DNA of 64,000 bases from Arthrobacter crystallopoietes (GCF_002849715.1 NZ_CP018863.1:310001-374000); one strand, 5' to 3'; shown: positions 36,795 to 52,778, numbered from the stretch's first letter. Made by a program: numbers and translations. The notes: a model not told the origin generated them from the letters alone.

Positions 36795-37367
36795 TTATGC
36801 TCCCGGGTAGCTCAGGAAGACCGTCTCGTTTTCACCCTGCAGCCGGATGTCGAAGTACAGGTCTCCATTGGCCTCGCGGGTGGCGACCAGGGTCTTGCGG
36901 CGCTCCTGGGTCAGCGAGGAAAGCAGCGGATCGTTGGCCAGTGCCTCGGTGTCTTCGGGCAGGTAGATGCGGGTGTGCAGCTTGTTCAGCAGGCCGCGGG
37001 CGAAAACCACCAGCGAGATGAACGGGGCTTTGCCCTCCTGCGTGGCGCCCGGATTGACCGTTGTGAAGGTGTAGTGGCCTTCGTTGTCCACCGCCACGCG
37101 GCCGAAGCCGGTGAAGGTGTGGTTATCGCGCACCAGCGAGCCGGTCTCCCGGGAAATGACACCGCTTTCGTCGGCCTGCCAGATTTCCAGCAGGGCGTCC
37201 GGGATGGGTGTGCCCTGGCCGTCGTAGACCACGCCGTGCAGCCGGATGGAGCCAGCGTGCGCGCGGTGGACCAGCTGGCTGTCCTTCTCGTACGGCAGCG
37301 CATAACCGTAGAACGGGCCGATGGTCTGGCCGGGGGTTGCTACAAGCTGTGTGGAGTTCTGCGTCAT
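36795..37367 (-). CDS. pcaG: Protocatechuate 3,4-dioxygenase alpha subunit
   Basis: The 190-residue alpha subunit pairs with PcaH and shapes the active site but lacks the iron ligands. TPGQTIGPFYGYALPYEKD at the start, DALLEIWQADESG and FARGLLNKLHTRIYLPED are characteristic. ATG at 37367 shares one base with the pcaH TAA (TAATG). Confidence 0.95.
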   Translation of the reverse strand: MTQNSTQLVATPGQTIGPFYGYALPYEKDSQLVHRAHAGSIRLHGVVYDGQGTPIPDALLEIWQADESGVISRETGSLVRDNHTFTGFGRVAVDNEGHYTFTTVNPGATQEGKAPFISLVVFARGLLNKLHTRIYLPEDTEALANDPLLSSLTQERRKTLVATREANGDLYFDIRLQGENETVFLSYPGA

Positions 37368-38212
37368 TACTCTGCGTCCTCGTCTTCCATCCAGGTGCGG
37401 TTGCTGCCGGAGAGCACAATGTCCCATGTGTAGCCGGTGGCCCACTCGTGGCTGGTGACATTGTGGTCGTAGGTGGCGACCAGGCGGTCGCGGGCCTTCT
37501 GGTCCGTGATGGACTGGTAGATCGGATCCAGGGAGAAGAGCGGATCGCCCGGGAAGTACATCTGCGTGATCATGCGCTGGGTGAAGTCGGTGCCGAACAG
37601 CGAGAAGTGGATGTGCGCCGGGCGCCACGCGTTGTGGTGGTTCTTCCACGGGTACGGTGCCGGCTTGATGGTGGTGAACTCGTACGAGCCGTCGTCGCCG
37701 GTCAGGCAGCGGCCCACGCCGGTGAAGTTCGGGTCGATCGGGGCCGGGTGCTGGTCGCGCTTGTGGATGTAGCGGCCGGCGGCGTTGGCCTGCCAGATTT
37801 CCACCAGCTGGTTGCGGACCGGGCGGCCGGCGCCGTCGAGCACCTTGCCGCGGACCACGATGCGCTCACCAAGCGGCTCGCCGTTGTGCTGGATGGTCAG
37901 GTCCGCTTCCAGCGCGTGCACGTCGCGGTGGCCGAAGGCGGGCGACCACAGCTCGATGGTCTCCGGATCCGCATGGTGCAGGTCCTTGGTGGGGTGGCGC
38001 AGCACGGAGCTCCGGTACGGGGCGAAGTCGATCCGCGGCTGCGTTTCCTCCGGCTTCCCCTCGGCCTTGCCCTGCTGGTACTCATCGTGGATCTGGTTGA
38101 TCTGCTTGGTGATGAAGTCCTGGCTGTCAGCGGCTGCGTCGGAATCAATCACGGCGCTGTCATTTTCAATCACGTGGCTCTCGTCGAACGTCTCGTCGGT
38201 ATTTGCTGTCAT
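37367..38212 (-). CDS. pcaH: Protocatechuate 3,4-dioxygenase beta subunit
   Basis: The 281-residue iron(III) subunit performs intradiol ring cleavage to beta-carboxy-cis,cis-muconate. The Fe ligands are recognisable: Tyr in AAGRYIHKRD, Tyr in PAPYPW, and two His in RPAHIHFS. The N-terminal 35 residues are an acidic extension before DFITKQINQIHDEY. ATG at 38212 has AGGAG upstream. It lies 38 bases after pobA, so the two are probably in one transcript. Confidence 0.96.
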   Translation of the reverse strand: MTANTDETFDESHVIENDSAVIDSDAAADSQDFITKQINQIHDEYQQGKAEGKPEETQPRIDFAPYRSSVLRHPTKDLHHADPETIELWSPAFGHRDVHALEADLTIQHNGEPLGERIVVRGKVLDGAGRPVRNQLVEIWQANAAGRYIHKRDQHPAPIDPNFTGVGRCLTGDDGSYEFTTIKPAPYPWKNHHNAWRPAHIHFSLFGTDFTQRMITQMYFPGDPLFSLDPIYQSITDQKARDRLVATYDHNVTSHEWATGYTWDIVLSGSNRTWMEDEDAE

Positions 38213-38250
38213 GGTCTCGCTCCTTTCCTAAAGTGATTCAGTAGTCTCGG

Positions 38251-39441
38251 TTAGCTGTGCGGCCAGCCCGTGTAGGACTCGGCAAGGTACTGCTGCCCGT
38301 AGCGCGAACTCGTCACGGTCTCCAGCTCCCCGAGCGCCCGCTTGAGCGAGAACGGGTCCGCGTTCGGCGAGGTGTGCAGCATGGAGGTCATCCAGTAGGA
38401 GAAGTTCTGCGCCTTCCAGACGCGCTTGAGCGCCAGGTCGGAGTACCCCTGCAGCAGGGCGTCATCCTTCGTGGAGTAGAAGGAATCGATTGCCTCGAAG
38501 AGGACCTTCACGTCAGCCAGCGCGAGGTTCAGTCCCTTGGCGCCGGTCGGCGGAACGGTGTGGCCGGCGTCGCCCACCAGGAACATACGCCCGTGGCTCA
38601 GCGGTTCGCGGACGAAGGAGCGGAAGCCCAGCACCGTCTTGTCGAAGATCGGGCCGGTCTTCAGCTGGAAGCCGTCCGGGCCGTCCACGCGCTTCTGCAG
38701 CTCGGTCCAGATCCGGTCATCGCTCCACTGGTTGACGTCCTCGTCCGGGCTGCACTGGAAGTACATGCGCTGCACGGTCTCGCTCCGCTGGGAGATCAGC
38801 GCGAAGCCGTGCGGGGAATTGGCGTAAATCAGTTCCGGGGCGCTCTTCGGTGCTTCGGTGAGGATGCCGAACCAGGCGAAGGGGTATTCGGTCTTGTAGT
38901 CTTGGGTGCCGGGGACGGCGCGGCGGCAGAAGCTGCGGGAGCCGTCTGCGCCCACGAGGATGTCGCAGTGCACCTCGAACGTGGCGCCGTCTTTGTCGGT
39001 GAAACGGAACTTCGGGGTCTCGGTTTCCAGGTCAAATACCTCGGTGACCTCGGATTCGTAACGGACGTCGCCGCCGTCGCGCTTGCGGGCCGCCGCCAGA
39101 TCGACGAAAACCTCGTTCTGCGCGTAGAGGGTGACGGTGGCGTCAACCAGATCACGGAAGTCCAGCGGGTGCGACTCGCCGTTGAACCGCAGGTCGATGC
39201 CTGCGTGCTCGTCGCCCTCGGTCAGCACGCGTCCGTCCACGCCAGTATCGGTGAGGAGCTTGACCGAGCCTGCTTCGAGAATGCCGGCCCGATGGGTGTG
39301 GGTGATCGTGTCGTGGTCGCGGGATTCAACCACGATGTTCTCGACGCCGCTCTTCGCCAGCAGGTGCGAGAGCAGCAGGCCGGCCGGGCCGCCGCCGACA
39401 ATCCCGACCTGGGTCTTGATGATCTGAGCATTGGCAGCCAT
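38251..39441 (-). CDS. pobA: 4-hydroxybenzoate 3-monooxygenase (p-hydroxybenzoate hydroxylase)
   Basis: This 396-residue flavoprotein hydroxylates 4-hydroxybenzoate to protocatechuate using NAD(P)H and O2. The FAD dinucleotide motif GGGPAG is at residues 16-21. The DG motif is in LVGADGSRSFCRR and the GD motif is in MFLVGDAGHTVPPTGAKGLN. ATG at 39441 is chosen for the GAGGAG six bases upstream; an in-frame ATG at 39468 is less likely. It feeds the pca operon directly downstream and has a promoter and palindrome upstream (39496-39530). Confidence 0.95.
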   Translation of the reverse strand: MAANAQIIKTQVGIVGGGPAGLLLSHLLAKSGVENIVVESRDHDTITHTHRAGILEAGSVKLLTDTGVDGRVLTEGDEHAGIDLRFNGESHPLDFRDLVDATVTLYAQNEVFVDLAAARKRDGGDVRYESEVTEVFDLETETPKFRFTDKDGATFEVHCDILVGADGSRSFCRRAVPGTQDYKTEYPFAWFGILTEAPKSAPELIYANSPHGFALISQRSETVQRMYFQCSPDEDVNQWSDDRIWTELQKRVDGPDGFQLKTGPIFDKTVLGFRSFVREPLSHGRMFLVGDAGHTVPPTGAKGLNLALADVKVLFEAIDSFYSTKDDALLQGYSDLALKRVWKAQNFSYWMTSMLHTSPNADPFSLKRALGELETVTSSRYGQQYLAESYTGWPHS

Positions 39442-39495
39442 AGGAATCTCCTCAGGAATGTGGGGCACGTCTTGAACCAGTGTGACTGCGGCGAC

Positions 39496-39530
39496 AGCCT
39501 ACCCGCGCCCCTGTTCGCATTGAATGAGAA
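39496..39530 (-). promoter_or_regulatory. pobA promoter overlapped by an IclR-type palindrome
   Basis: On the minus strand TTCAAT (39519-39524) and TAGGCT (39496-39501) are 17 bases apart. The 17-base imperfect palindrome at 39514-39530 (TTC-n-CATT-n-AATG-n-GAA) covers the -35 element, as expected for IclR-family control of pobA. Confidence 0.55.
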
Positions 39531-39552
39531 TTACGACGACGGCGGCCGGCCT

Positions 39553-40308
39553 TCAGTCCGGCAGCTCCCCCACCGCGCGGGCGATGCCACGGGCCCCGGC
39601 CATCAGCACCGGAACGATCGCGGGCAGGTTTTCCAGGCCCAGCGGCAGCACCACGCCGATCGCGGCGATGGCCTGCCCGTGCTTGCCCAGGACGGGAACA
39701 GCCAGACCGGTAGTGTCCGTGTCCACCCTGCCGTCGAAGGAGGCATAGCCCCGCTTGCGGATGCCCGCCAGATGCCGGCGGAAGTCGAAGGAAACCGCGT
39801 CCACCACGGCCACCGCCTCGGGGTGCCGGGCGAGGTAGGACTCCTGGACGTGGTTGGGCGCATAGGCCAGCAGCGCCATGCCCATCGCCGTGCGGTGCAC
39901 CGGCATCCTGCCGGCGATCTTGGCCTGGTTGACCACCGATCCCCTGCTTGAGAGCCGTTCGATGATCAGCACTTCATCGTCTTTGAGCACTGCCAGCTGG
40001 GTGTGCTGGCGGACCACGGACTGGATGTCTTCCATAAAGGGCATGGCCGCCTGGCGCAGGTCCACCGCGGGCGAACTGCGGTTGGCCAGCTCCCACAGCC
40101 GCAGGCCGAGCCGGACCTCCCCCGACGGCTCCCGGCTCAGCAGTTCATGACGGGCCATTTCGTCCACCAGCCGGTAGGTGGTGGCCAGCGGCACCTCGGC
40201 ACGCCGTGACAGGGTGGACACGCTCATCGAGGACCGAGTGGCGTCGAAGGCGCTGAGGATGCGCACAAACCGCTCCAGCATGGAGTCACCCGAACGCGAA
40301 TTGGCCAT
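39553..40308 (-). CDS. IclR-family transcriptional regulator, probable pobA/pca regulator
   Basis: The 251-residue protein has an N-terminal HTH (MLERFVRILSAFD, LSRRAEVPLATTYRLVDEM) and an IclR effector domain (IAGRMPVHRTAMGMALLAY, RKRGYASFDGRVDTDTTGLA). It lies 111 bases upstream of pobA on the same strand. It is less PcaR-like than the regulator at 30512-31303 and may respond to 4-hydroxybenzoate or protocatechuate. The start is ATG at 40308. A GTTC-n6-GAAC element 25 bases upstream suggests autoregulation. Confidence 0.85.
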   Translation of the reverse strand: MANSRSGDSMLERFVRILSAFDATRSSMSVSTLSRRAEVPLATTYRLVDEMARHELLSREPSGEVRLGLRLWELANRSSPAVDLRQAAMPFMEDIQSVVRQHTQLAVLKDDEVLIIERLSSRGSVVNQAKIAGRMPVHRTAMGMALLAYAPNHVQESYLARHPEAVAVVDAVSFDFRRHLAGIRKRGYASFDGRVDTDTTGLAVPVLGKHGQAIAAIGVVLPLGLENLPAIVPVLMAGARGIARAVGELPD

Positions 40309-40332
40309 GGCAACAGGTTCTCACAAGTGCCA

Positions 40333-40346
40333 GTTCACGCGGGAAC
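40333..40346 (-). promoter_or_regulatory. GTTCACGCGGGAAC element upstream of iclR
   Basis: The arms GTTC/GAAC with a six-base centre lie 25 bases before the regulator's ATG. The outer arms match those of the pcaF palindrome. It is a candidate autoregulatory operator. Confidence 0.4.
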
Positions 40347-40380
40347 GTCCCTGCCGGTCGGCTCCGCGGTTTAACGCAGA

Positions 40381-40416
40381 ACACCCCTTGCACCCGTTTC
40401 CGGGTACAAGGGGTGT
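40381..40416 (-). terminator. Terminator after rpoC
   Basis: ACACCCCTTG-CACCC and GGGT-ACAAGGGGTGT form a 15-base stem with a small loop, 15 bases past the rpoC stop. It separates rpoBC from the iclR/pob/pca genes, which are transcribed in the same direction. Confidence 0.88.
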
Positions 40417-40431
40417 CCTGTTGCTACGTGC

Positions 40432-44325
<3,894 letters not shown>

Positions 44326-44439
44326 ATGGTCCCTGTTCTCTCTTGTTCTCTAAATCTGAATGTCTTGTGTCGGGTACGGAAAGAGGTACGACGGCGGCAG
44401 CCGGCACGGGTTCCGAAGGTTCCGTGCCAGCCCGCTCAT

Positions 44440-47958
<3,519 letters not shown>

Positions 47959-48473
47959 GAGAGGGATCCTTCCACAGACCTTCAGGCTTGTACGCGCTTC
48001 CGCACTACCGGCATCATGAGATGCCAAGCACAACCAGACCGGATCCGCTATATGATCCAGGCCCGCCAGGATTCCTGTTAAATACAGGAAGGCGTGGCAA
48101 AGCCCACCGCTATATGAAGGCTGAAGGTTAAGAGGGAAGACGCAGATTTATACTCTACGCCACGTCCCCTAAATTGTCCAGCAGGCAGAATATCCCCTTG
48201 CCTGCCAGTGCCGGTGAACTGCTTCCGGCGTGTCGGGCGGCGGAAGCCGAATCGTAATCTCCGGTCCCGGCCCTGCTCCCCTGTCAACGGAGGGCTTTGT
48301 CTTCCGCGCGGCTCCCCTGCAGCAGCTTCCCTGCTTATCCTGCGGCGGCCATCCTGCGGAACATCTGCGGCTGTTGCCGCGTTCCACAGATTGGAAGCTT
48401 ATCGAACTCCCGCGCCAGCTAACTGTAGCCTGTCGGGAACAGCTATTTCAAGGATGAAAGCGAGCACAGGACA
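47959..48473. other. Divergent region upstream of rpoB and the thiolase gene
   Basis: 515 bases without a convincing gene. It holds two copies of CCGCTATATGA (48045-48055 and 48107-48117) and an inverted repeat TTCCTGT-taaat-ACAGGAA (48072-48090). On the minus strand there is a good -10 word, TATAAA (48147-48152), which would give a 190-base rpoB leader. No strong promoter is seen for the thiolase. Confidence 0.5.
48072..48090 (-). other. Inverted repeat TTCCTGT-n5-ACAGGAA in the rpoB leader
   Basis: Perfect 7-base arms lie about 115 bases upstream of the rpoB start, flanked by the two CCGCTATATGA copies. It could be a protein-binding site or an RNA hairpin in the leader. Confidence 0.45.
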
Positions 48474-49673
48474 GTGTCAGGTAACAGAAACGACGTGGTA
48501 ATTCTCGGCGGCGCCCGCACTCCGCAGGGCCGGCTCAACGGACAGCTGGCGGGTTTCAGCGCCGTCGAGCTCGGCAGCAAGGCCATCGCGGCGGCCCTCG
48601 AGCGCTCCGGCGTGCCGGCGGAGAACGTCGACTCGGTCATCATGGGACAGGTAATCCAGGCCGGCGCAGGACAGAATCCGGCCCGCCAGAGCGCCATTGG
48701 AGCCGGCATCGGCTGGGACGTCCCCACCGTGACCATCAACAAGGTGTGCCTCTCCGGCCTCGCGGCGATCACCGATGCAGCCCGTTTGATCCGCGCCGGC
48801 GAGGCAGACGTAGTAGTTGCCGGCGGCCAGGAGTCCATGACCAATGGACCGCATGTGCTCCCCGGTTCCCGGCAGGGCTGGACCTACGGCAACATCAACG
48901 TCGTCGACTCGGTGGCCCATGACGGACTGACCGACGCTTTCGACCACGAGTCCATGGGCGCCTCAACGGAACGCCGGAATACAGAGCTTGCCATCGACCG
49001 CACCGCCCAGGACGAGGTTGCCGCGGCATCGCACCAGCGCGCCGCCGCTGCCGCCGAATCCGGAGTGTTCGATGCGGAGATCGTCCCGGTCACGGTCCCC
49101 CAGCGCAAGGGCGATGACCTGGTGCTGACCAAGGACGAAGGTATCCGTCCGCAGACCACTGTAGAGTCGCTGGCACCGCTGAGGCCGGCCTTCGACAAGG
49201 ATGGCACCATCACGGCGGGCAACTCGTCACCGCTTTCCGATGGCGCAGCCGCCGTAGTGCTGGCGACCCGCGGTTATGCCGAAGACAACGGACTCGAGTG
49301 GCTCGCCGTCGTCGGCAAACCGGGCCAGGTGGCCGGACCGGACACCTCCCTGCATTCGCAGCCATCCAACGCAATTGCCCAGGCCCTGAAGCGCGCCGGT
49401 TGGAGCACCTCGGATTTGGACTTCATCGAAATCAATGAGGCCTTCGGTTCCGTTGCCGTGCAGTCGCTGAAGGATCTGGACTACCCGCTGGAGAAGTGCA
49501 ACCTCCACGGCGGGGCCATCGCACTGGGGCACCCGATCGGTGCTTCCGGTGCACGGCTGGCGCTGCATGCGGCCCATGAGCTCAAGCGCCGCAAGCAGGG
49601 CAAGGCCGCCGTTTCATTGTGCGGCGGCGGAGGCCAGGGCGAAGCGCTCCTGCTGTACCGCGACGAGGAGTAG
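48474..49673 (+). CDS. Acetyl-CoA acetyltransferase (thiolase)
   Basis: A 399-residue type II thiolase with the acyl-enzyme Cys92 (NKVCLSGLAAI), NEAFGSVAVQSL, GHPIGASGARL and the C-terminal SLCGGGGQGEALL. It probably interconverts two acetyl-CoA and acetoacetyl-CoA. The start is GTG at 48474. It differs from PcaF at 32694-33899 in the active-site flanks and lies outside the pca cluster. The YbaK gene follows after three bases, so the two form an operon. Confidence 0.92.
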   Translation: MSGNRNDVVILGGARTPQGRLNGQLAGFSAVELGSKAIAAALERSGVPAENVDSVIMGQVIQAGAGQNPARQSAIGAGIGWDVPTVTINKVCLSGLAAITDAARLIRAGEADVVVAGGQESMTNGPHVLPGSRQGWTYGNINVVDSVAHDGLTDAFDHESMGASTERRNTELAIDRTAQDEVAAASHQRAAAAAESGVFDAEIVPVTVPQRKGDDLVLTKDEGIRPQTTVESLAPLRPAFDKDGTITAGNSSPLSDGAAAVVLATRGYAEDNGLEWLAVVGKPGQVAGPDTSLHSQPSNAIAQALKRAGWSTSDLDFIEINEAFGSVAVQSLKDLDYPLEKCNLHGGAIALGHPIGASGARLALHAAHELKRRKQGKAAVSLCGGGGQGEALLLYRDEE

Positions 49674-49676
49674 CCA

Positions 49677-50156
49677 GTGGCTGACACTGCTGTCGGCAAG
49701 GACAGGTTCCTTGCCGACGCGGGCGACCGCGGGCTGGACGTGGAGCTGATTGCACGTCCGGCGGCTCGGAACCTGGCGGAGGCGGCGCAGCTGCTCGGGA
49801 TCGCACCTGCGGACATCGTCAAGTCCCTCGTGGTTAAGCACAAGGACGGCACGTTCCTGTTCGCGCTGATTCCCGGCGACCGGCAGATCTCCTGGCCGAA
49901 ACTACGTGCCTTGCTCGGGGTGAACAAGCTGTCCATGCCTGCTGCCGACGTCGCTTTCGAGGCCACCGGCTATCAGCGCGGCACCATCACGCCGCTGGGC
50001 AGCACCACGGCCTGGCCCGTCTATGCCGATGCCGCGATCACCGGCCGCCGCATCTCCATGGGCGCCGGGGAGCACGGCTACTCGGCCTTTGTGGATTCGG
50101 ATGCCCTGATCAAGGCATTGGACGCTACCGTCGCGGACATCAGCGAACCGGAATAA
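49677..50156 (+). CDS. YbaK/prolyl-tRNA editing domain deacylase
   Basis: The 159-residue freestanding editing-domain protein hydrolyses mischarged aminoacyl-tRNA, typically Cys-tRNA(Pro) in YbaK. ADIVKSLVVKHKDGTFLFAL contains the conserved Lys, and LLGVNKLSMPAADVAFEATG and RGTITPLGS follow the family pattern. The start is GTG at 49677, with GAGGAG inside the end of the thiolase gene. Exact substrate specificity cannot be read from sequence. Confidence 0.85.
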   Translation: MADTAVGKDRFLADAGDRGLDVELIARPAARNLAEAAQLLGIAPADIVKSLVVKHKDGTFLFALIPGDRQISWPKLRALLGVNKLSMPAADVAFEATGYQRGTITPLGSTTAWPVYADAAITGRRISMGAGEHGYSAFVDSDALIKALDATVADISEPE

Positions 50157-50181
50157 CGCCTCGGCCTCGGCCAGTGCAGAC

Positions 50182-50215
50182 AAAAGAGCCCCGCACCTGA
50201 GTGCGGGGCTCTTTT
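50182..50215. terminator. Bidirectional terminator between the YbaK gene and rplL
   Basis: AAAAGAGCCCCGCAC and GTGCGGGGCTCTTTT form a perfect stem with a short CTGA-type loop, and it has A and T runs on both sides. It lies between convergent genes. Confidence 0.94.
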
Positions 50216-50231
50216 GGGTGTTGCGAAAAGC

Positions 50232-50609
50232 TTACTTGACCGTGACGGTGGCGCCGGCAGCTTCGAGAGCTTCCTTGGCCTTGTCGGCAGCTTCCTTGGT
50301 TGCACCTTCGAGAACAGCCTTCGGAGCGCTGTCGACAACGTCCTTGGCTTCCTTCAGACCCAGCGAGGTCAGGGCGCGAACTTCCTTGATCACTGCGATC
50401 TTCTTGTCGCCAGCAGCTTCGAGGATAACGTCGAATTCGGTCTGCTCTTCAGCAGCCTCAGCGGCGCCACCGGCAGCGGGGCCGGCAACGGCAACGGCAG
50501 CAGCCGTGACGTCGAAGGTCTCTTCGAAGAGCTTCACGAAGTCGGAGAGCTCGATGATGGACAGTTCCTTGAAAGCTTCAATGAGCTCTTCGTTGGTGAG
50601 CTTCGCCAT
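50232..50609 (-). CDS. rplL: 50S ribosomal protein L7/L12
   Basis: The 125-residue stalk protein recruits translation GTPases. The N-terminal dimerisation helices ([20 protein letters not shown]) are followed by an Ala/Gly-rich hinge ([13 protein letters not shown]) and the factor-binding C-terminal domain ([20 protein letters not shown]). ATG at 50609, 74 bases after rplJ. Confidence 0.98.
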   Translation of the reverse strand: MAKLTNEELIEAFKELSIIELSDFVKLFEETFDVTAAAVAVAGPAAGGAAEAAEEQTEFDVILEAAGDKKIAVIKEVRALTSLGLKEAKDVVDSAPKAVLEGATKEAADKAKEALEAAGATVTVK

Positions 50610-50683
50610 GGTTGGCGTCCTTCCTATAGGTGGTGTTCAGCGCATTGGCCGCGCACCAAGAGTTGTGGATTGGGAAGAGAGTC

Positions 50684-51286
50684 TTACTTCTCTTCGGCAG
50701 CAGCCTCGGCCGGAGCCTCGGTTGCCTCGGCAGCGGGAGCTTCTTCAGCAGCAGGTGCTTCTGCTGCCGGAGCTTCGGCAGCAGCAGTGTCTGCCGCACC
50801 GCCGTTCTCCTCCTGCTTGACGCGCAGTGCCTCGACAGTGCGGGCCAGGGCAGCCATCGGGGCCTTGAGGACGCCGGCAACGCGTGCCAGCTGGAACTCA
50901 CGGGACTCGAGTGCGGCCAGCGCTGCAACACCGGGTGCGTCCAGGGCTTTGCCCTCGAAGAAACCGGTCTTGATGACGAGCTGCGGGTTGGACTTTGCGA
51001 AATCCGTCAGGGACTTTGCGGCTGCAACAGCGTCACCCTTGATGAAGGCGATAGCAGTGGGTCCGGAGAGCTGGTCATCGAATGCATCGATGCCGGCTTC
51101 CTTGGCTGCAATGCCAGTCAGGGTGTTCTTGACGACGGAGAACTTGGTCTCCTGGCCGAGAGAAACACGCAGCTCCTTGAGCTGTGCAACGGTAAGCCCG
51201 CGGTATTCGGTTAGGACTGCAGCGTTGGATTCCTTGAAATCAGTGGTGATCTCTTCAACTGCTGCCACCTTGTTTGGCGTTGCCAT
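50684..51286 (-). CDS. rplJ: 50S ribosomal protein L10 with an Ala/Glu-rich tail
   Basis: The 200-residue stalk-base protein anchors L7/L12. EYRGLTVAQLKELRVSLG and VVKNTLTGIAAKEAG are typical. The last 35 residues (after VKQEENGG) are a repetitive Ala/Glu/Pro tail. ATG at 51286 has GGAGGG six bases upstream. The mRNA leader contains an attenuator-like hairpin (51333-51362) and an L10-leader-like region. Confidence 0.97.
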   Translation of the reverse strand: MATPNKVAAVEEITTDFKESNAAVLTEYRGLTVAQLKELRVSLGQETKFSVVKNTLTGIAAKEAGIDAFDDQLSGPTAIAFIKGDAVAAAKSLTDFAKSNPQLVIKTGFFEGKALDAPGVAALAALESREFQLARVAGVLKAPMAALARTVEALRVKQEENGGAADTAAAEAPAAEAPAAEEAPAAEATEAPAEAAAEEK

Positions 51287-51332
51287 AACCCTCCTTCCGG
51301 GGAATAGTGCCGGTGGTTCGGGTCGCACGCAT

Positions 51333-51430
51333 AAAAAACGCCCCGGGCAGATGCACGGGGCTTGGCCTACACACACCCGGCAGCACCGGATATGGAGGAT
51401 TGCTTCGTTCACCTGCGCAGGCCGTCCCAG
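51333..51430 (-). promoter_or_regulatory. L10 leader with intrinsic terminator/attenuator of rplJL
   Basis: On the minus strand, GCCCCG and CGGGGC form a stem followed by TTTTTT, ending 47 bases before rplJ (51333-51362). Upstream lies GGCCTGCGCAGG followed by GTGAACGAAGCAA, resembling the structured L10/L12-binding leader known from other bacteria. L10 bound to its own leader would switch between termination and read-through. Confidence 0.7.
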
Positions 51431-51543
51431 GCATGGGACTTTCGGTTGAATTCTTAGGGGAAATCAACGACCGACGGTCTTTGGTAGTTCAAGGTTACGC
51501 GATGGGATGGCCATGGCCAAATCGGGCATAGCCTGGCGACCAG

Positions 51544-52644
51544 TCAGGCGCTGGCACCCAGCCTTTTCTGCCATGCCGCCTCATACCCGGCGGGGACAAA
51601 ACCCAAGGCATCGTTGATGGCGAGCATGTGCTCATTCTCGGCCGCATTCCAGGTCAGCAACCGCTGCCCTTCCGGCCAGATCCTGCCGACCCGCAGCAGG
51701 TTATGCGCCTTCATAAGCATGCCCAGACTGTGGCCGCGGTGGGCACGCAGGACCAAAGTGTCCTCCTGGTAAATGACGTCGGGCTTCTCCGGGTAGTAAT
51801 CCAAAAAAGTATGCCCGGCAAGTTCTCCGCTCGCCAGCTGCAGGGCAGCGATGACGAGGGAATGGCCACCTTTACGCCGGAGTTCCTCTTCGCCTTGGCG
51901 TACCCTCGCGCGGTCCCAAGCTTCCTCCTGATAATCGATCTCACCCAACGGCACGTCCGTGCTCATTCTCTGCCGCAGCAACGCATACTGGTCCACGAAT
52001 TCCTCCGGGCAAACGTCTTCCCAGACCACCAGCCGGTACTCCGCCGCCTTCGCAGCCGCCTGCGACTCCAGCGACTCGATCCTGGCGTCGTCCGCCGGCA
52101 GCGCAAGTACGCTGAAGCGCTCCACCTGCTCCAACTCATATCCATGGGACCGGGCGAAGCAGACGGCCGCCGAACTGCCCGGCAGTGAGCCTGTACCCGT
52201 TTTCGCTCGCAGGACGTCCGCTGCCTCCGGGTCAAAGCCCGCCCGGTGTTCACTATAGGACTGCAGCACCCTTCTGCCGTGGTCCCGGGCGGAGGCTTCA
52301 GCAGTCCACAGCAGTTCGCGTGCAATCCCCTGTCGACGGAAGCCGGGATGGACCATGACGTACACAAAGGCACTGTGCAGGTTGTCTCGCTTCGTCATTT
52401 CCAGGACGGCGCGGCCAACATGCCTGTCCCCGTCCTTGGCCGCCCACAGCAACGACTGCTCGTAATCATTGGCGCGGGCGCCCTCCAACCGCACGGCAGG
52501 GCTGACCCAAAGGTCGTTATTGCCCCACAGCTGGCCGGTCACCAGATTGGCCAGCTCGGAGGAGGCAACGAAATCCTCTGCATCCGAGGTCTCCAACGAT
52601 TCGGGAATTCGGATGGGCTGTATGGTGATCGACGTCGTCGACAT
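51544..52644 (-). CDS. Two-domain GNAT-family N-acetyltransferase
   Basis: The 366-residue protein contains two GNAT folds. The first has VMVHPGFRRQGIARELLWTA (residues about 90-112, the Q/RxxGxG/A acetyl-CoA loop). The second is degenerate, with LVLRAHRGHSLGMLMKAHNL near residues 295-315 and ENEHMLAINDALGF toward the end. ATG at 52644 follows AAGGG; an in-frame GTG at 52656 is less likely. It is upstream of and codirectional with rplJ. The acceptor is unknown. Confidence 0.88.
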   Translation of the reverse strand: MSTTSITIQPIRIPESLETSDAEDFVASSELANLVTGQLWGNNDLWVSPAVRLEGARANDYEQSLLWAAKDGDRHVGRAVLEMTKRDNLHSAFVYVMVHPGFRRQGIARELLWTAEASARDHGRRVLQSYSEHRAGFDPEAADVLRAKTGTGSLPGSSAAVCFARSHGYELEQVERFSVLALPADDARIESLESQAAAKAAEYRLVVWEDVCPEEFVDQYALLRQRMSTDVPLGEIDYQEEAWDRARVRQGEEELRRKGGHSLVIAALQLASGELAGHTFLDYYPEKPDVIYQEDTLVLRAHRGHSLGMLMKAHNLLRVGRIWPEGQRLLTWNAAENEHMLAINDALGFVPAGYEAAWQKRLGASA

Positions 52645-52778
52645 AGCGCCCTTCACTCAGTGATTGATTTTCCCCAATCAGCTTACCTGCTCCACCAATT
52701 CGACACCAGCAGCGATCTGCATGTCCAATCTCCTGCGAAGCCTTTCCCCGGCATCCCTCAACGGCCCTACGATGCAGT

